A stretch of DNA of 64,000 nt from Owenia fusiformis (Eukaryota > Annelida > Polychaeta > Sabellida > Oweniidae): contig CAIIXF020000008.1 in assembly GCA_903813345.2 (NCBI GenBank), forward strand, positions 24,724,822 through 24,788,821, read 5' to 3'. Numbering within the stretch: the stretch's first letter is position 1; each line of letters begins with the position of its first letter. The notes beneath the pieces were generated by a model. The model was not told where the DNA came from and did not search any database. It saw nothing but the letters and a program-made list of their open reading frames with translations. Shown here in pieces: positions 51,132 to 61,100 of the stretch. Made by a program: the position numbers and the translations under genes.

Positions 51132-52306
51132 AATTCATTTCATGAGTGTCAGATTTGACTAAACTGCTCAAGTTAAGACTAACCAATGTGAGGCAAATAT
51201 ATCACACATTTGTCTCATCTACTGATCAAACCTAAGTTTATAGATTACTATGGTTGTTATGGTTTAAACAATTAATAAAAGCTATTCCAATTGTTGCATT
51301 TCTAATTATGAAGAATATACAGACATCTGGTAAAATATAAAATTCTACTCTCCTATACAAATATAAGAGATAGTTTTTGAATTTGAGTGGCCTCTTTGAG
51401 TTTATGTTATGAGAGCTTTATAGAAGCATGCGTCCCTTAAAACAAGTACCATACCAATGCAAAATGTGTGTGATATTTCTCATCAAATGATCCCAATGAC
51501 TTTCTGCATTGATAAACAAATCACCAAATTCAATGGAAATTAAGTTAACATGATTTAGAAGGTGAACATTCTTTTATTAGATAGGTAGGGCTCATTTACT
51601 AAACTGAAATAAAGAGAAAGGACTTCTTACTATTGTTTTACTAAAAGCTTGCATCAAATTCCTTTCAAAAACATATCCTTTGTGTTTAGAACTCTTTGTT
51701 TTATTGTCATATCATTAGGATAAAAACCGTTGCCTACATATTTTTACAATCACATTCCAAGGAGAAACTAGATATGAAACGATATCTGCGTAACAAAATA
51801 AGAAACAAAAATAACTCTTCAAACACATTTTCAAGGCAAAAGTCCCGCTTTGGTCATAAATTCTATTTTATGATATCTAATTCGACATTTAGCTCTGCTG
51901 CAAAGTGCGACTGCTTATTGTGAAAAAATTAATTAATCCGGGTGTCAAAAATCATAAGATAAAATCAATTTTATTGTTTGATTTTCTGAAGGTGTCATCC
52001 TACATACGCAAAACATTTTTACAATCGTGCAATAAAGTGAGCATAAAATTCTGTGAAATGCCATGTGAATACTGAGTAAATACTAGAATTCAAAATCTCT
52101 GCCAGAGTGGAAAGAATCTGTCAAAATTCTTATCTTATAAACAATCAAACAATTTTTATCTCAGTAAATTTAAGGCTTTCTATTGTTTGTGATATTGGAA
52201 ACTGAAAATATCATGTTATTATCAGTATCATGATATTATGTGATATTACACATTTTACTATGTAAGGCAAATTCAAAAGAATTTAGAAAAAGTAAACCAA
52301 TAGACT
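51132..52306. other. AT-rich intergenic sequence with nothing recognisable
   Basis: No conserved coding or RNA feature was found. The open frame at 51696-51923 has no family signature. Confidence 0.4.
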
Positions 52307-52349
52307 AGATGCAAGTAGAAATAATCTTGATTTACACCTTTAAAAATTA
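52307..52349 (-). repeat. third partial copy of the inverted-repeat arm family
   Basis: The reverse complement of this segment matches 44067-44109 over about 43 bases with only a handful of differences; the shared core is GTAGAAATAATCTTGATTTA. It lies about 60 bases before copy B of the 266-bp duplication. Confidence 0.7.
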
Positions 52350-52410
52350 ATATTGAAAAAATATTTGAATTTCCAGCCTTTTTTGAAACAACTCTTATAG
52401 TCAAAACAGT

Positions 52411-52676
52411 AATGTTTGTGAGTACTTTGAATTTAAAAAATAAGCAATCAAATGACCATATTGAAACAGTTTATGTAAAAATAGAAACATTTATATTTAT
52501 CCTAACTTTTGTATATTTCAGATAGTAATGTAAAATGTGCAGCAAAGCTGTGGCCTTTTGTAATTTAGGGAGTTTCAGCCATGTTAATATTTCCGAAAAT
52601 AACATGGCAGAGAAGTATCAAAATATAAGAGGACACAGATATGATAGCTAAACTACAAAACAAACTAAAATATACA
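52411..52676 (+). repeat. dispersed 266-bp repeat, copy B
   Basis: This is the partner of 37525-37790, in the same orientation and ungapped. Differences include G/C, A/C, A/T and T/C changes near the left end and two T/A changes near the right end. The flanking sequences are unrelated. Confidence 0.9.
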
Positions 52677-54586
52677 TTGACTTTGACTTTATACATGAGA
52701 AAGTTCCCTGAAAATGACGAAGTCCTACTTTTTGTCAAATGTTATTAGAAAATGATTAATATTATATACACATTCTTAAAAACCATGTATTATGGATACA
52801 CCACACTGATATTTTGTAATTAAACTCTAACATGTGAAACTGATATAAAGTAGTTTTGTAATATGTATTTGTAGTTTTTTGTGCACTGTAGTGACTAATG
52901 TCATTTATATGACATAGTTATTGAGTCAATAAAAGATATATAGTTCATATATATAGTAAACACTGAAAACTGCAATTCCATTCCACTGAAATCGTCAGAG
53001 GACATAACGTGTTGCACATACAGCAACTACTAACATTTATTTGAAAGTTCTTCTTTATCACAGTGTCTGATATTTAAAGAAAATTTGACTTTTTGGCATT
53101 TTTTCTGAAACTGTGTGAACTTGGGAAATGGTGATGACAGGTCAAATATGCACTATACCAAAAATTATTTGCTCCTTCAGAGACAGTAAAATAAAAACTG
53201 GCTTCCAGGAGACATCTCTCCTTTAAACCTAATATCTTTTGTTATATGTTTTTTGAAATATGTATGTAATCATGATATGGTGTTTCTGCAATATCTGTGT
53301 AAACAATCAGCATACAACAAGGGGCGTTAATGTAGCCTACTTTGTTTGAAATCCTTACATAAAATATAATAAAGTATCATACAATTTATTAAAAAAAGAA
53401 TACCAACAGGAAAAAGAAATACCTAAAAGAGACAGTCATTGGGTGGTCTAGAAGATTGGGGCTGAAAAAGTCACAAAAAATCAGAGCTTAATGATAAAAC
53501 AGAGACGAGTAGAATATCCTGGAAGATTTTGTTCAAGAGTGAATTCTGAGGTGTCTAGAAGAGCTACGGGTCATTTAACAGTATTAATAAAACTTGATAT
53601 AAAACAATTCTATATTTGTAATTGTTGGACATTTAAGATAATTTATATCTAGGATTGTTGACTTTGTATAATGAGACAATCTTTTAAACATTAATTTCAT
53701 TCTAGATTCAATGAACTTTAATTCTGCTCTAAAATTGGTGACCCTCAATGAAATATTACTTTCTATGGGTTCAGAAAAGTTGCAAAGGTAAATTTGATAC
53801 GCTAGGTTTAATTCCCCCACTCATATCACAAAACCTAAGTGTGTCATGATTGACCCTCAACCTTTAATATGATCAACGCAAATTACCAGAAATTGTATAT
53901 GTCTTGTGTTGATTAATACAGCATTGTGCTTGTCATGAACTAAACTGAGGCATATTGTCCTTGTCATGAGTACATGATATATTACCAATTTTGGCAGCCG
54001 ACAAAACTCAAAGAGAGCAACAAATATGAATTATTAGATTTACAAAGATGATTAACTTCGTTGTCAAATCTCAAAAAGAACTGACTATGCACTGCCACAA
54101 ATTCATTGATTCTGGCTGTCTTTACTTTTCAGAACTTTTCCAGTAATTAAATTTCAAAAATTAAATTTGGCATCAAGCGTGTAGATATTAGTTACAAGCC
54201 ATTGATTCCCTGACTCCAAGTTTTATTGCAGCTATTGTTAGAGTGTTTAAATATCATACAGGACACATGTGAGAAATCTAATTCCAATTCTATAGTAAAA
54301 TCTGATAAATCACTGTCAAGTGACTTTAATTTTCATAATCGGTAGATCTATAAATGTTTTGTTTTATGAGCAAATGAAGAAATTATTGATATGTTTGCAA
54401 TTGAACTTTTGAAAACAGAAAAGATTCTTTGACATTTTACCATACAATAACCGGGTATTGATCTCATTTTTTATTTTTTCATATTAATGATAATATATAT
54501 TTACATATAACGAGTACAGATGAAAAAATCAAGAGCCAGGGCAACATATACTGAGCTCATACTGTAATGTATGTATGTATATAGGG
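52677..54586. other. AT-rich intergenic sequence with nothing recognisable
   Basis: No gene or RNA can be supported. The 78-codon minus-strand frame at 53584-53820 has no family signature. Confidence 0.4.
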
Positions 54587-55074
54587 GTTATGCACTGGGA
54601 GGTTTTGGATACAGGGAATATCCCGAGGGATATACAATATATCTTCCCGAGGGACCGAAGGGACCGAGGGAAGATGTATTGTATATCCCAAGGGATACTC
54701 CATGTATCCAAACCGACCGTGCATAACTGGTGTATCTCATACTTGAGTGGGTTTAGGGTAGATATAACCTTTTCCACCTTTTTCAAATGACAAGATATTT
54801 ATATTTAACATTTTCGTAATATTCTTTTTGTTCAATACAATGAAATTGTAACATTTAAACTTAAAAAAATTAAATTTTAAAATTAAAAAAATTAAAACTT
54901 TTGATATATAAACTTTTTTGAACTTTGGAAAAATTCCCGGGAGCGGGATGGATATATTATATCTGCCCGCATTTGGCCTGGAGCGGGACATATACAATAT
55001 ATCCTGCCCGCTCCTCAGATACGATATATATTCCCGGGTGATATCTACCCCAAACCCACTCAAGTATGAGATAC
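54587..55074. mobile_element. foldback element, copy 2
   Basis: A hairpin at 54587-54727 (GTTATGCAC at the left end, GTGCATAAC at the right end) is centred on GGGACCGAAGGGACCGAGGG. Next, 54732-54765 is the reverse complement of 55041-55074 at 33 of 34 positions. Between the arms are an A/T-rich block and further GC-rich palindromes (about 54937-55037, CCCGGGAGCGGG and CCCGCTCC words). The plan equals that of 22706-23290, but the arm sequences differ. Overlapping open frames here on both strands come from the palindromes. Confidence 0.7.
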
Positions 55075-55140
55075 GTATATATTTATTGCCCTTTATATAA
55101 AGGAGATACATGTATACAAATTATGTAAATGTTAAATTGA

Positions 55141-55380
55141 AACTAATCACTATTTACAAACAAACAATATTGCTGTTGTTTTGACTGACGACGACGCCTA
55201 GCTACCGCGAAGACGCACGCCGCCGACCAAGATTGGCCTAGCACCTAATTGTAACGCAATTATAAAAAAATGACTATATTTTACAAACATTCATTGTTTT
55301 GTTGTTGTTTTTTGTACTGACGACGACGCCTAGCTACCGCGTAGACGCACGACGTAGGCCTAGATAGACCTGTAATACTT
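55141..55380 (+). repeat. two tandem copies of a CpG-rich unit (about 132 bp)
   Basis: ACTGACGACGACGCCTAGCT and the following ACCGCG occur at 55184 and again at 55316, 132 bases apart. Both are preceded by TTTACAAACA and a TTGTTGTTTT-like stretch and followed by AGACGCACG. These cores are strikingly CpG-rich in an otherwise CpG-poor region. Neither copy has coding features. Confidence 0.75.
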
Positions 55381-57783
55381 CACACAATACCTAATAATCC
55401 ATAACAAATGATAAAACCAAAACAACACCTTGTCCCAGGAGTACAACAAAATTCAAGAACAAAAATAGGGATCAATCAGTCTATTAATATTGGCTGAGAT
55501 GGGAGGGGGTACAGGTTTAATACATGCAGATGACTAAGGAAAGTAACAAATGGGCATGAATAGAAGTGTTTACCATTGTGATAAAGCAGGTAATTTACAA
55601 GGCAATGCCTATATATGGCCTAAAAACGTGAAGATGAAGTTCCAATCAGACAAATTAAAATATTTAAGTGGCACTTATTTCATGTACCAGAGGCTTGATA
55701 TTATTTCAGCCATTATCAAATATACACTATACATACCTCCTTCATTGAACTGAATTTGGAGGCCCTAATTTCAGGCAGTTGTTGAGTTACAACAGTGTGA
55801 GGGTGTTTGTGTCATAGTAATTTGCATGTGGTTGGGGCCATGCAAGCTCTATCTAGAAGCAGAAGAAACAAGATTTGATTCAACACACATTTACCCAATA
55901 TACATTTATCTACAATACATTTATCATTTGATAGGAATAGAACCACTTCCTTCAGGAGACAATAGAAAATACAAAATGGTAAAACAAGTTAAACCTCTCT
56001 AAATTGAACGAAACAAATGGAGATAACTAAAACTCTCAACATAGTCATAAAGAGTTTCTAACAATTGAGAATTGAGAGGTCTGTGAACAAAATAGGTAAA
56101 AGGGAGTAGGGATGTTAAAATTAAAATTCATTGTCAGGAATTGTGCATGACACAAACAAATAAGGATACTTGAAAAAACGATGACAAGTCTATTTACTGT
56201 AACATAACATATTCCATTATAATTTTACACACTGCTCACATTTTAACTACAGTATATCTAGTATATTTTTTAGTCACCTATGTCATGGTTTTTTTAATAT
56301 TTAATTTCTCAAGAATATGATCAAGAAAGAACTATTTGACATTTTTATGAGGTTTTTAGATCTTACTGTAGAATAGGGATTTGGACCTAGTTCACAATTT
56401 AAAAAATAGAACATCTTTTTATACACACTTGAAAACACTTGATATTTTCCAATAAAGGTCAAATTAAAATTTGGACAACATTCAGTAAAAATTTTAGTGA
56501 GGAAATTGATGTAATTATTGATCTGAGAAATAATTCTTTAAACTAAAATAGCATAGACAAACTTGTCATGATCAAGTTCATGTAATTCTTTTTTTGTAAC
56601 CTTAATTCTCTGCTGAGTTATTCCATAGACTTGTGCCAAATATACTTCTTGTTACAAAACATGTAATTTTAAGGAATGTCACACGTCAATGTAATACATC
56701 AATTAATTGGACATCAATTTTATGTTACATAACCAAATATAGCAACAGCTGAAACTGATGAATCTTTGTATAATCCTCTATCTCTCCTACCCACTTTGAC
56801 AAACATCAATTTTGTAGATGTTTATGTGCTGTTTGATAGGATTAGCTTTAATTTATGGTATTTAGCATGCCACATACCCTTCACAAAACTTCACCTTTTC
56901 TACACTCTTTTATTAAGATGTAATTATCATCAAACTATAAAATCAAATGTAATTGGCTGAGGGTAGTGTAACTATTCAATTGTGATTCAGGGTAGCATCA
57001 TATGAACAGATAAATAAAAAAGACAATAAGTGCTTAGAGCAGGAGTTGTAAATAAATTGACTAATAGTTCTTGTTTTGTATTAAAACAAAGAACAGAAAA
57101 TAAAATGATCTATTTAATGTCTCTGTGTAAATAGATATTTGCGTGTCTGATTATACACAGTGATCCGTTATGAGAAGAGACTGATCAAATACTGTCAGAC
57201 ATCATATATAGCTGTTTGTATATTTCCTCTCTAAGTATAATGACTATAATAAATTAATAATATTGTTTTAGATATAGGGGTACCCATATATACACAAGAG
57301 GGGTTTTGTAAATATTTTTCATATAATCTGACCAAATAGTGGTATCTCAAGAAAAATCAATTGATCTCTATTTTCATGATTAAATGTCAGTTTGATTATT
57401 GCAAGCAGAAATAAAGGATGTACATATAAAGATAACAAACCATTGTTTTAAATAACATATTTTAATTAATTCTGAATGTATTGACATAACAACCCTCTAC
57501 CAACATTATCTTATATTACTGACATAACGTCAGCAAAATACAACTTTAGTTTTAATACATGATTAATTCTGACAAATTCTCCAAAATTAATCTAAATTTG
57601 ACATAAAAGTTTCAACAGAATTAATTTAAAGGCAAAATAATTACAATAAGAACAAACACAATCTTTGACTCTTATAGTAAATTCTAAACAACGACAGACT
57701 TGTTATTCATTTTTTTAGAGAAAATACTAAAATATCAATCAAAAATCATTTGCTTGGGTTTACCAATTAACATATGGTAAATA
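55381..57783. other. AT-rich sequence with nothing recognisable
   Basis: I find no gene, RNA or well-defined repeat. If the minus-strand exon proposed at 57784-57907 is real, part of this interval would be its 3' UTR. Confidence 0.4.
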
Positions 57784-57907
57784 TTAATAGTCTGTAACAG
57801 ATCCATTGAGGCGTGCCTGATCACTCAGGTGGAACTGAACGTGGTTGTCAAATATCGTAGTGGGATGGTTGTTTGTGTACACACACGGAGAGAGAAACCA
57901 ATGATAT
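57784..57907 (-). other. possible 3'-terminal coding exon on the minus strand
   Basis: A GC-richer block is open on the minus strand to TAA at 57784-57786, giving about 40 codons that end HLSDQARLNGSVTDY. This frame needs an acceptor at TTATTTAG (AG at 57908-57909), because it has a TGA between that site and the stronger TTTCTTTTCAG acceptor (AG at 57920-57921). Using the stronger acceptor, a different frame (DYLDIIGFSLRVC) stays open for about 33 codons. I recognise no protein family in either frame and see no other exon of such a gene in the window. Confidence 0.2.
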
Positions 57908-58230
57908 CTAAATAATCACCTGAAAAGAAACATCATATGTGATTTATGAATCAAATTCACAGACTTTACACTTTTTATTTGCTTTTCATCGAAGCATTTA
58001 GAAATCATCATATTTGAGAGTTTTATCTGATCTTTTAAGTTGTGATTGAAAGTCAACCACTCAAACCATAATGTTGACCTAATACCACACAAAAGTGAGA
58101 TTCTTGTGTTTTAAATCAACACCATCTCAACATGAGATTTTTAGACAGATGTTCAGTATTTTGAATAATTGGAAAAACCATTGCATTTTATAGCACATTA
58201 AAATACATTAAGCTGCTACATTATATGTGT

Positions 58231-59954
58231 AGCACAATACACAATCAGGTAACAGCCTAAAGCACAATATGACACAATCAAATGACACAATCAGGTGAAA
58301 GGATAAAGAACAATATGACATACTTAGATGACAGCCTATAGCAAAATGACACAATCAGGTGAAAGGCTAAAGCACAATCAAATGACACAATCAAATGACA
58401 CAATCAAGTGAAAGGCTAAAGCACAATATGACATACTTAGATGACAGCCTATAGCAAAATGACACAATCAGGTGAAAGGCTAAAGCACAATATGACACAA
58501 TCAAATGACACAATCAAGTGAAAAGCTAAAGCACAATATGACATACTTAGATGACAGCCTATAGCAAAATGACACAATCAGGTGAAAGGCTAAAGCACAA
58601 TCAAATGACACAATCAAATGACACAATCAAGTGAAAGGCTAAAGCACAATATGACATACTTAGATGACAGCCTATAGCAAAATGACACAATCAGGTGAAA
58701 GGCTAAAGCACAATATGACACAATCAAATGACACAATCAGGTGAAAGGATAAAGAACAATATGACATACTTAGATGACAGCCTATAGCAAAATGACACAA
58801 TCAGGTGAAAGGCTAAAGCACAATCAAATGACACAATCAAATGACACAATCAAATGACACAATCAAGTGAAAGGCTAAAGCACAATATGACATACTTAGA
58901 TGACAGCCTATAGCAAAATGACACAATCAGGTGAAAGGCTAAAGCACAATATGACACAATCAAATGACACAATCAAGTGAAAGGCTAAAGCACAATATGA
59001 CATACTTAGATGACAGCCTATAGCAAAATGACACAATCAGGTGAAAGGCTAAAGCACAATATGACACAATCAAATGACACAATCAAGTGAAAGGCTAAAG
59101 CACAATATGACATACTTAGATGACAGCCTATAGCAAAATGACACAATCAGGTGAAAGGCTAAAGCACAATATGACACAATCAAATGACACAATCAAGTGA
59201 AAAGCTAAAGCACAATATGACATACTTAGATGACAGCCTATAGCAAAATGACACAATCAGGTGAAAGGCTAAAGCACAATATGACACAATCAAATGACAC
59301 AATCAAGTGAAAGGCTAAAGCACAATATGACATACTAAGATGACAGGCTATAGCAAAATGACACAATCAGGTGAAAGGCTAAAGCACAATATGACATATT
59401 TAGATGACAGGCAATAGCAAAATGATACAATCAGGTGAAAGGCTAAAGCACAATATGACATACTTAGATGACAGCCTATAGCAAAATGACACAATCAGGT
59501 GAAAGGCTAAAGCACAATATGACACAATCAAATGACACAATCAAGTGAAAGGCTAAAGCACAACATGACATACTTAGATGACAGCCTATAGCAAAATGAC
59601 ACAATCAGGTGAAATGCTAAAGCACAATATGACACAATCAAATGACACAATCAGGTGAAAGGCTAAAGCACAATATGACATACTTAGATGACAGCCTATA
59701 GCAAAATGATACAATCAGGTGAAAGGCTAAAGCACAATATGACATACTTAGATGACAGGCTATAGCAAAATATGACACAATGAGGTGAATGGCTAGATCA
59801 AATATGACACAATCAACTGACACACTATGATATACTTATCAGGTGACAGCCTAAACCACAATATGACACAATCAGATGACAGGCTATAGCAAAATATAAC
59901 ACAATGAGGGGAAATACTATAGCAAAATATGACACAATCAAGTGACACACTATA
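58231..59954 (+). repeat. complex minisatellite with 110-bp higher-order unit
   Basis: About 1.7 kb is built from words such as GACACAATCA, GGTGAAAGGCTAAAGC, ACATACTTAGATGACAGCC and TATAGCAAAATGA. In the most regular part, CATACT recurs at 58891, 59001, 59111, 59221 and 59331, exactly 110 bases apart; elsewhere sub-blocks are gained or lost. The edges (58231-58330 and 59760-59954) are more degenerate. The minus-strand frame at 59638-59823 is a by-product of the repeat. Confidence 0.93.
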
Positions 59955-60340
59955 TTGTATTGTAATGGATTTTGGTAACCACTAATGAAGGTGAGCAATA
60001 TCTCTTGGGTGTATCCCGTACATATACAGTTGTAATTAACGTAATTATCCTGGTAGATAGACCCAGAAACCCCTCCTTGAAGGAGCCCTGTGCTCTTCTA
60101 TGTGCACCCATACATAGACATACAAATACTGTACATGTACGAGTTGTGGACCACTCAATCTTTCAAATTTTTCAAAAAAAACTTTTTTATCATCAAATAA
60201 ACATATGAGGATATATGTTATGCATTGGTATGAATTATTTCTTATTAAAAGATACTTCTGACCAATGCACTGACCTTTCTTCCACCATTCAGCGAGCTTG
60301 AACAAACATACGCTAAATGCGTTCTAATTAAATATGCGCA
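59955..60340. other. sequence between minisatellite and candidate promoter
   Basis: Bases 60190-60250 (around GTTATGCATTGGTATGAA) resemble 3235-3295 in the TTAA-flanked MITE, so part of this stretch is probably a related repeat. An 86-codon minus-strand frame (60045-60305) has no family signature. Confidence 0.4.
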
Positions 60341-60440
60341 TGTCATTGGTCAATTCCGGGCTCAAAGATGACATCAGAGGGAATGACCATATATAGAACG
60401 TCGGTCAAATTTGGCCGACGAACACTGATTGGCACGGTGA
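60341..60440 (+). promoter_or_regulatory. possible TATA-type promoter
   Basis: Within 100 bases are a reverse CCAAT box (ATTGG at 60345), a CRE/AP-1-like TGACATCA at 60369-60376, a TATA-like CATATATAG from 60389 and a second ATTGG at 60428. A 22-bp near-perfect palindrome (60399-60420, core CGGTCAAATTTGGCCG) follows the TATA. A strong donor-like ACGGTGAGT lies at 60434-60442. A 64-codon open frame starts at 60509. It could be the promoter of an unknown gene or of a mobile element; nothing distinguishes these here. Confidence 0.25.
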
Positions 60441-60635
60441 GTTCACAGGTTTATTTTAATTTGAAAGAGTGAAGACGAAGCTCTCTTTTAAGAAGTGAAG
60501 TCAAACGAATGCAAAGGGTACTTTATATGGGGACTTATGGCAAATATGGCAGAGCAGTTCTACCAAAGATCATAAGAGCAATGATGCTCAGTGACTTCAA
60601 CAATTGTTTGGATGATGGAATCTGGATATACAGGG

Positions 60636-61100
60636 TGGTCCAAAAAAGTGAACCCTTGCAACCAGCTATATTTCCCTTATTACCTGCAGGAATCCTTTCA
60701 TAGTTTCACATGTTGTAGAGGACCCCTAACAAAACATCACTAAAAATGGGTAAAATGTGAACTTCAATATCTGCGATTCTTCAACCCTTCAACAATCTTC
60801 CCATGGAAATCTTTTAAGCCGAGGTCTAGGAAACCTAATGATTTCTGACTTTGTTTGGTTTTGAATCCCACACAATATGATGTAAAAATTAGCATCCTAC
60901 CTCTGTTAGTTGCAAAGCTATTGTGATCAAAAGAAATGTTTCCATATGGTCTTAAAATGTCAATATCTTCATTAATCATGGACAAATTCACTTTAATTGA
61001 TAACGAGACATACATAAGACATACCTGTGTCGGTAAATGCATGTCATATGCATAATATATTAAAGGGTTCCGATTAGCATCCCGTATAAAAACAATATGG
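60636..61100. mobile_element. possible DNA-transposon remnant starting with CAGGGTGGTCCAAAA
   Basis: TATACAGGGTGGTCCAAAAA at about 60632-60651 resembles the ends of TA-inserting DNA transposons (CAGGGTG-CCAAAA pattern). I find no matching reverse end downstream, so the right limit is a guess. It interrupts the 64-codon frame that begins at 60509. A 92-codon minus-strand frame (60764-61042) lies inside and has no family signature. Confidence 0.3.

Noticed and set aside
54529-55111. Overlapping open frames on both strands with similar peptides
   Set aside because: They are produced by the palindromes of the foldback element, which read similarly on both strands.
59638-59823. Minus-strand frame with repeated CVIF/SLSPDCVI-like peptides
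   Set aside because: It is encoded by the 110-bp minisatellite.
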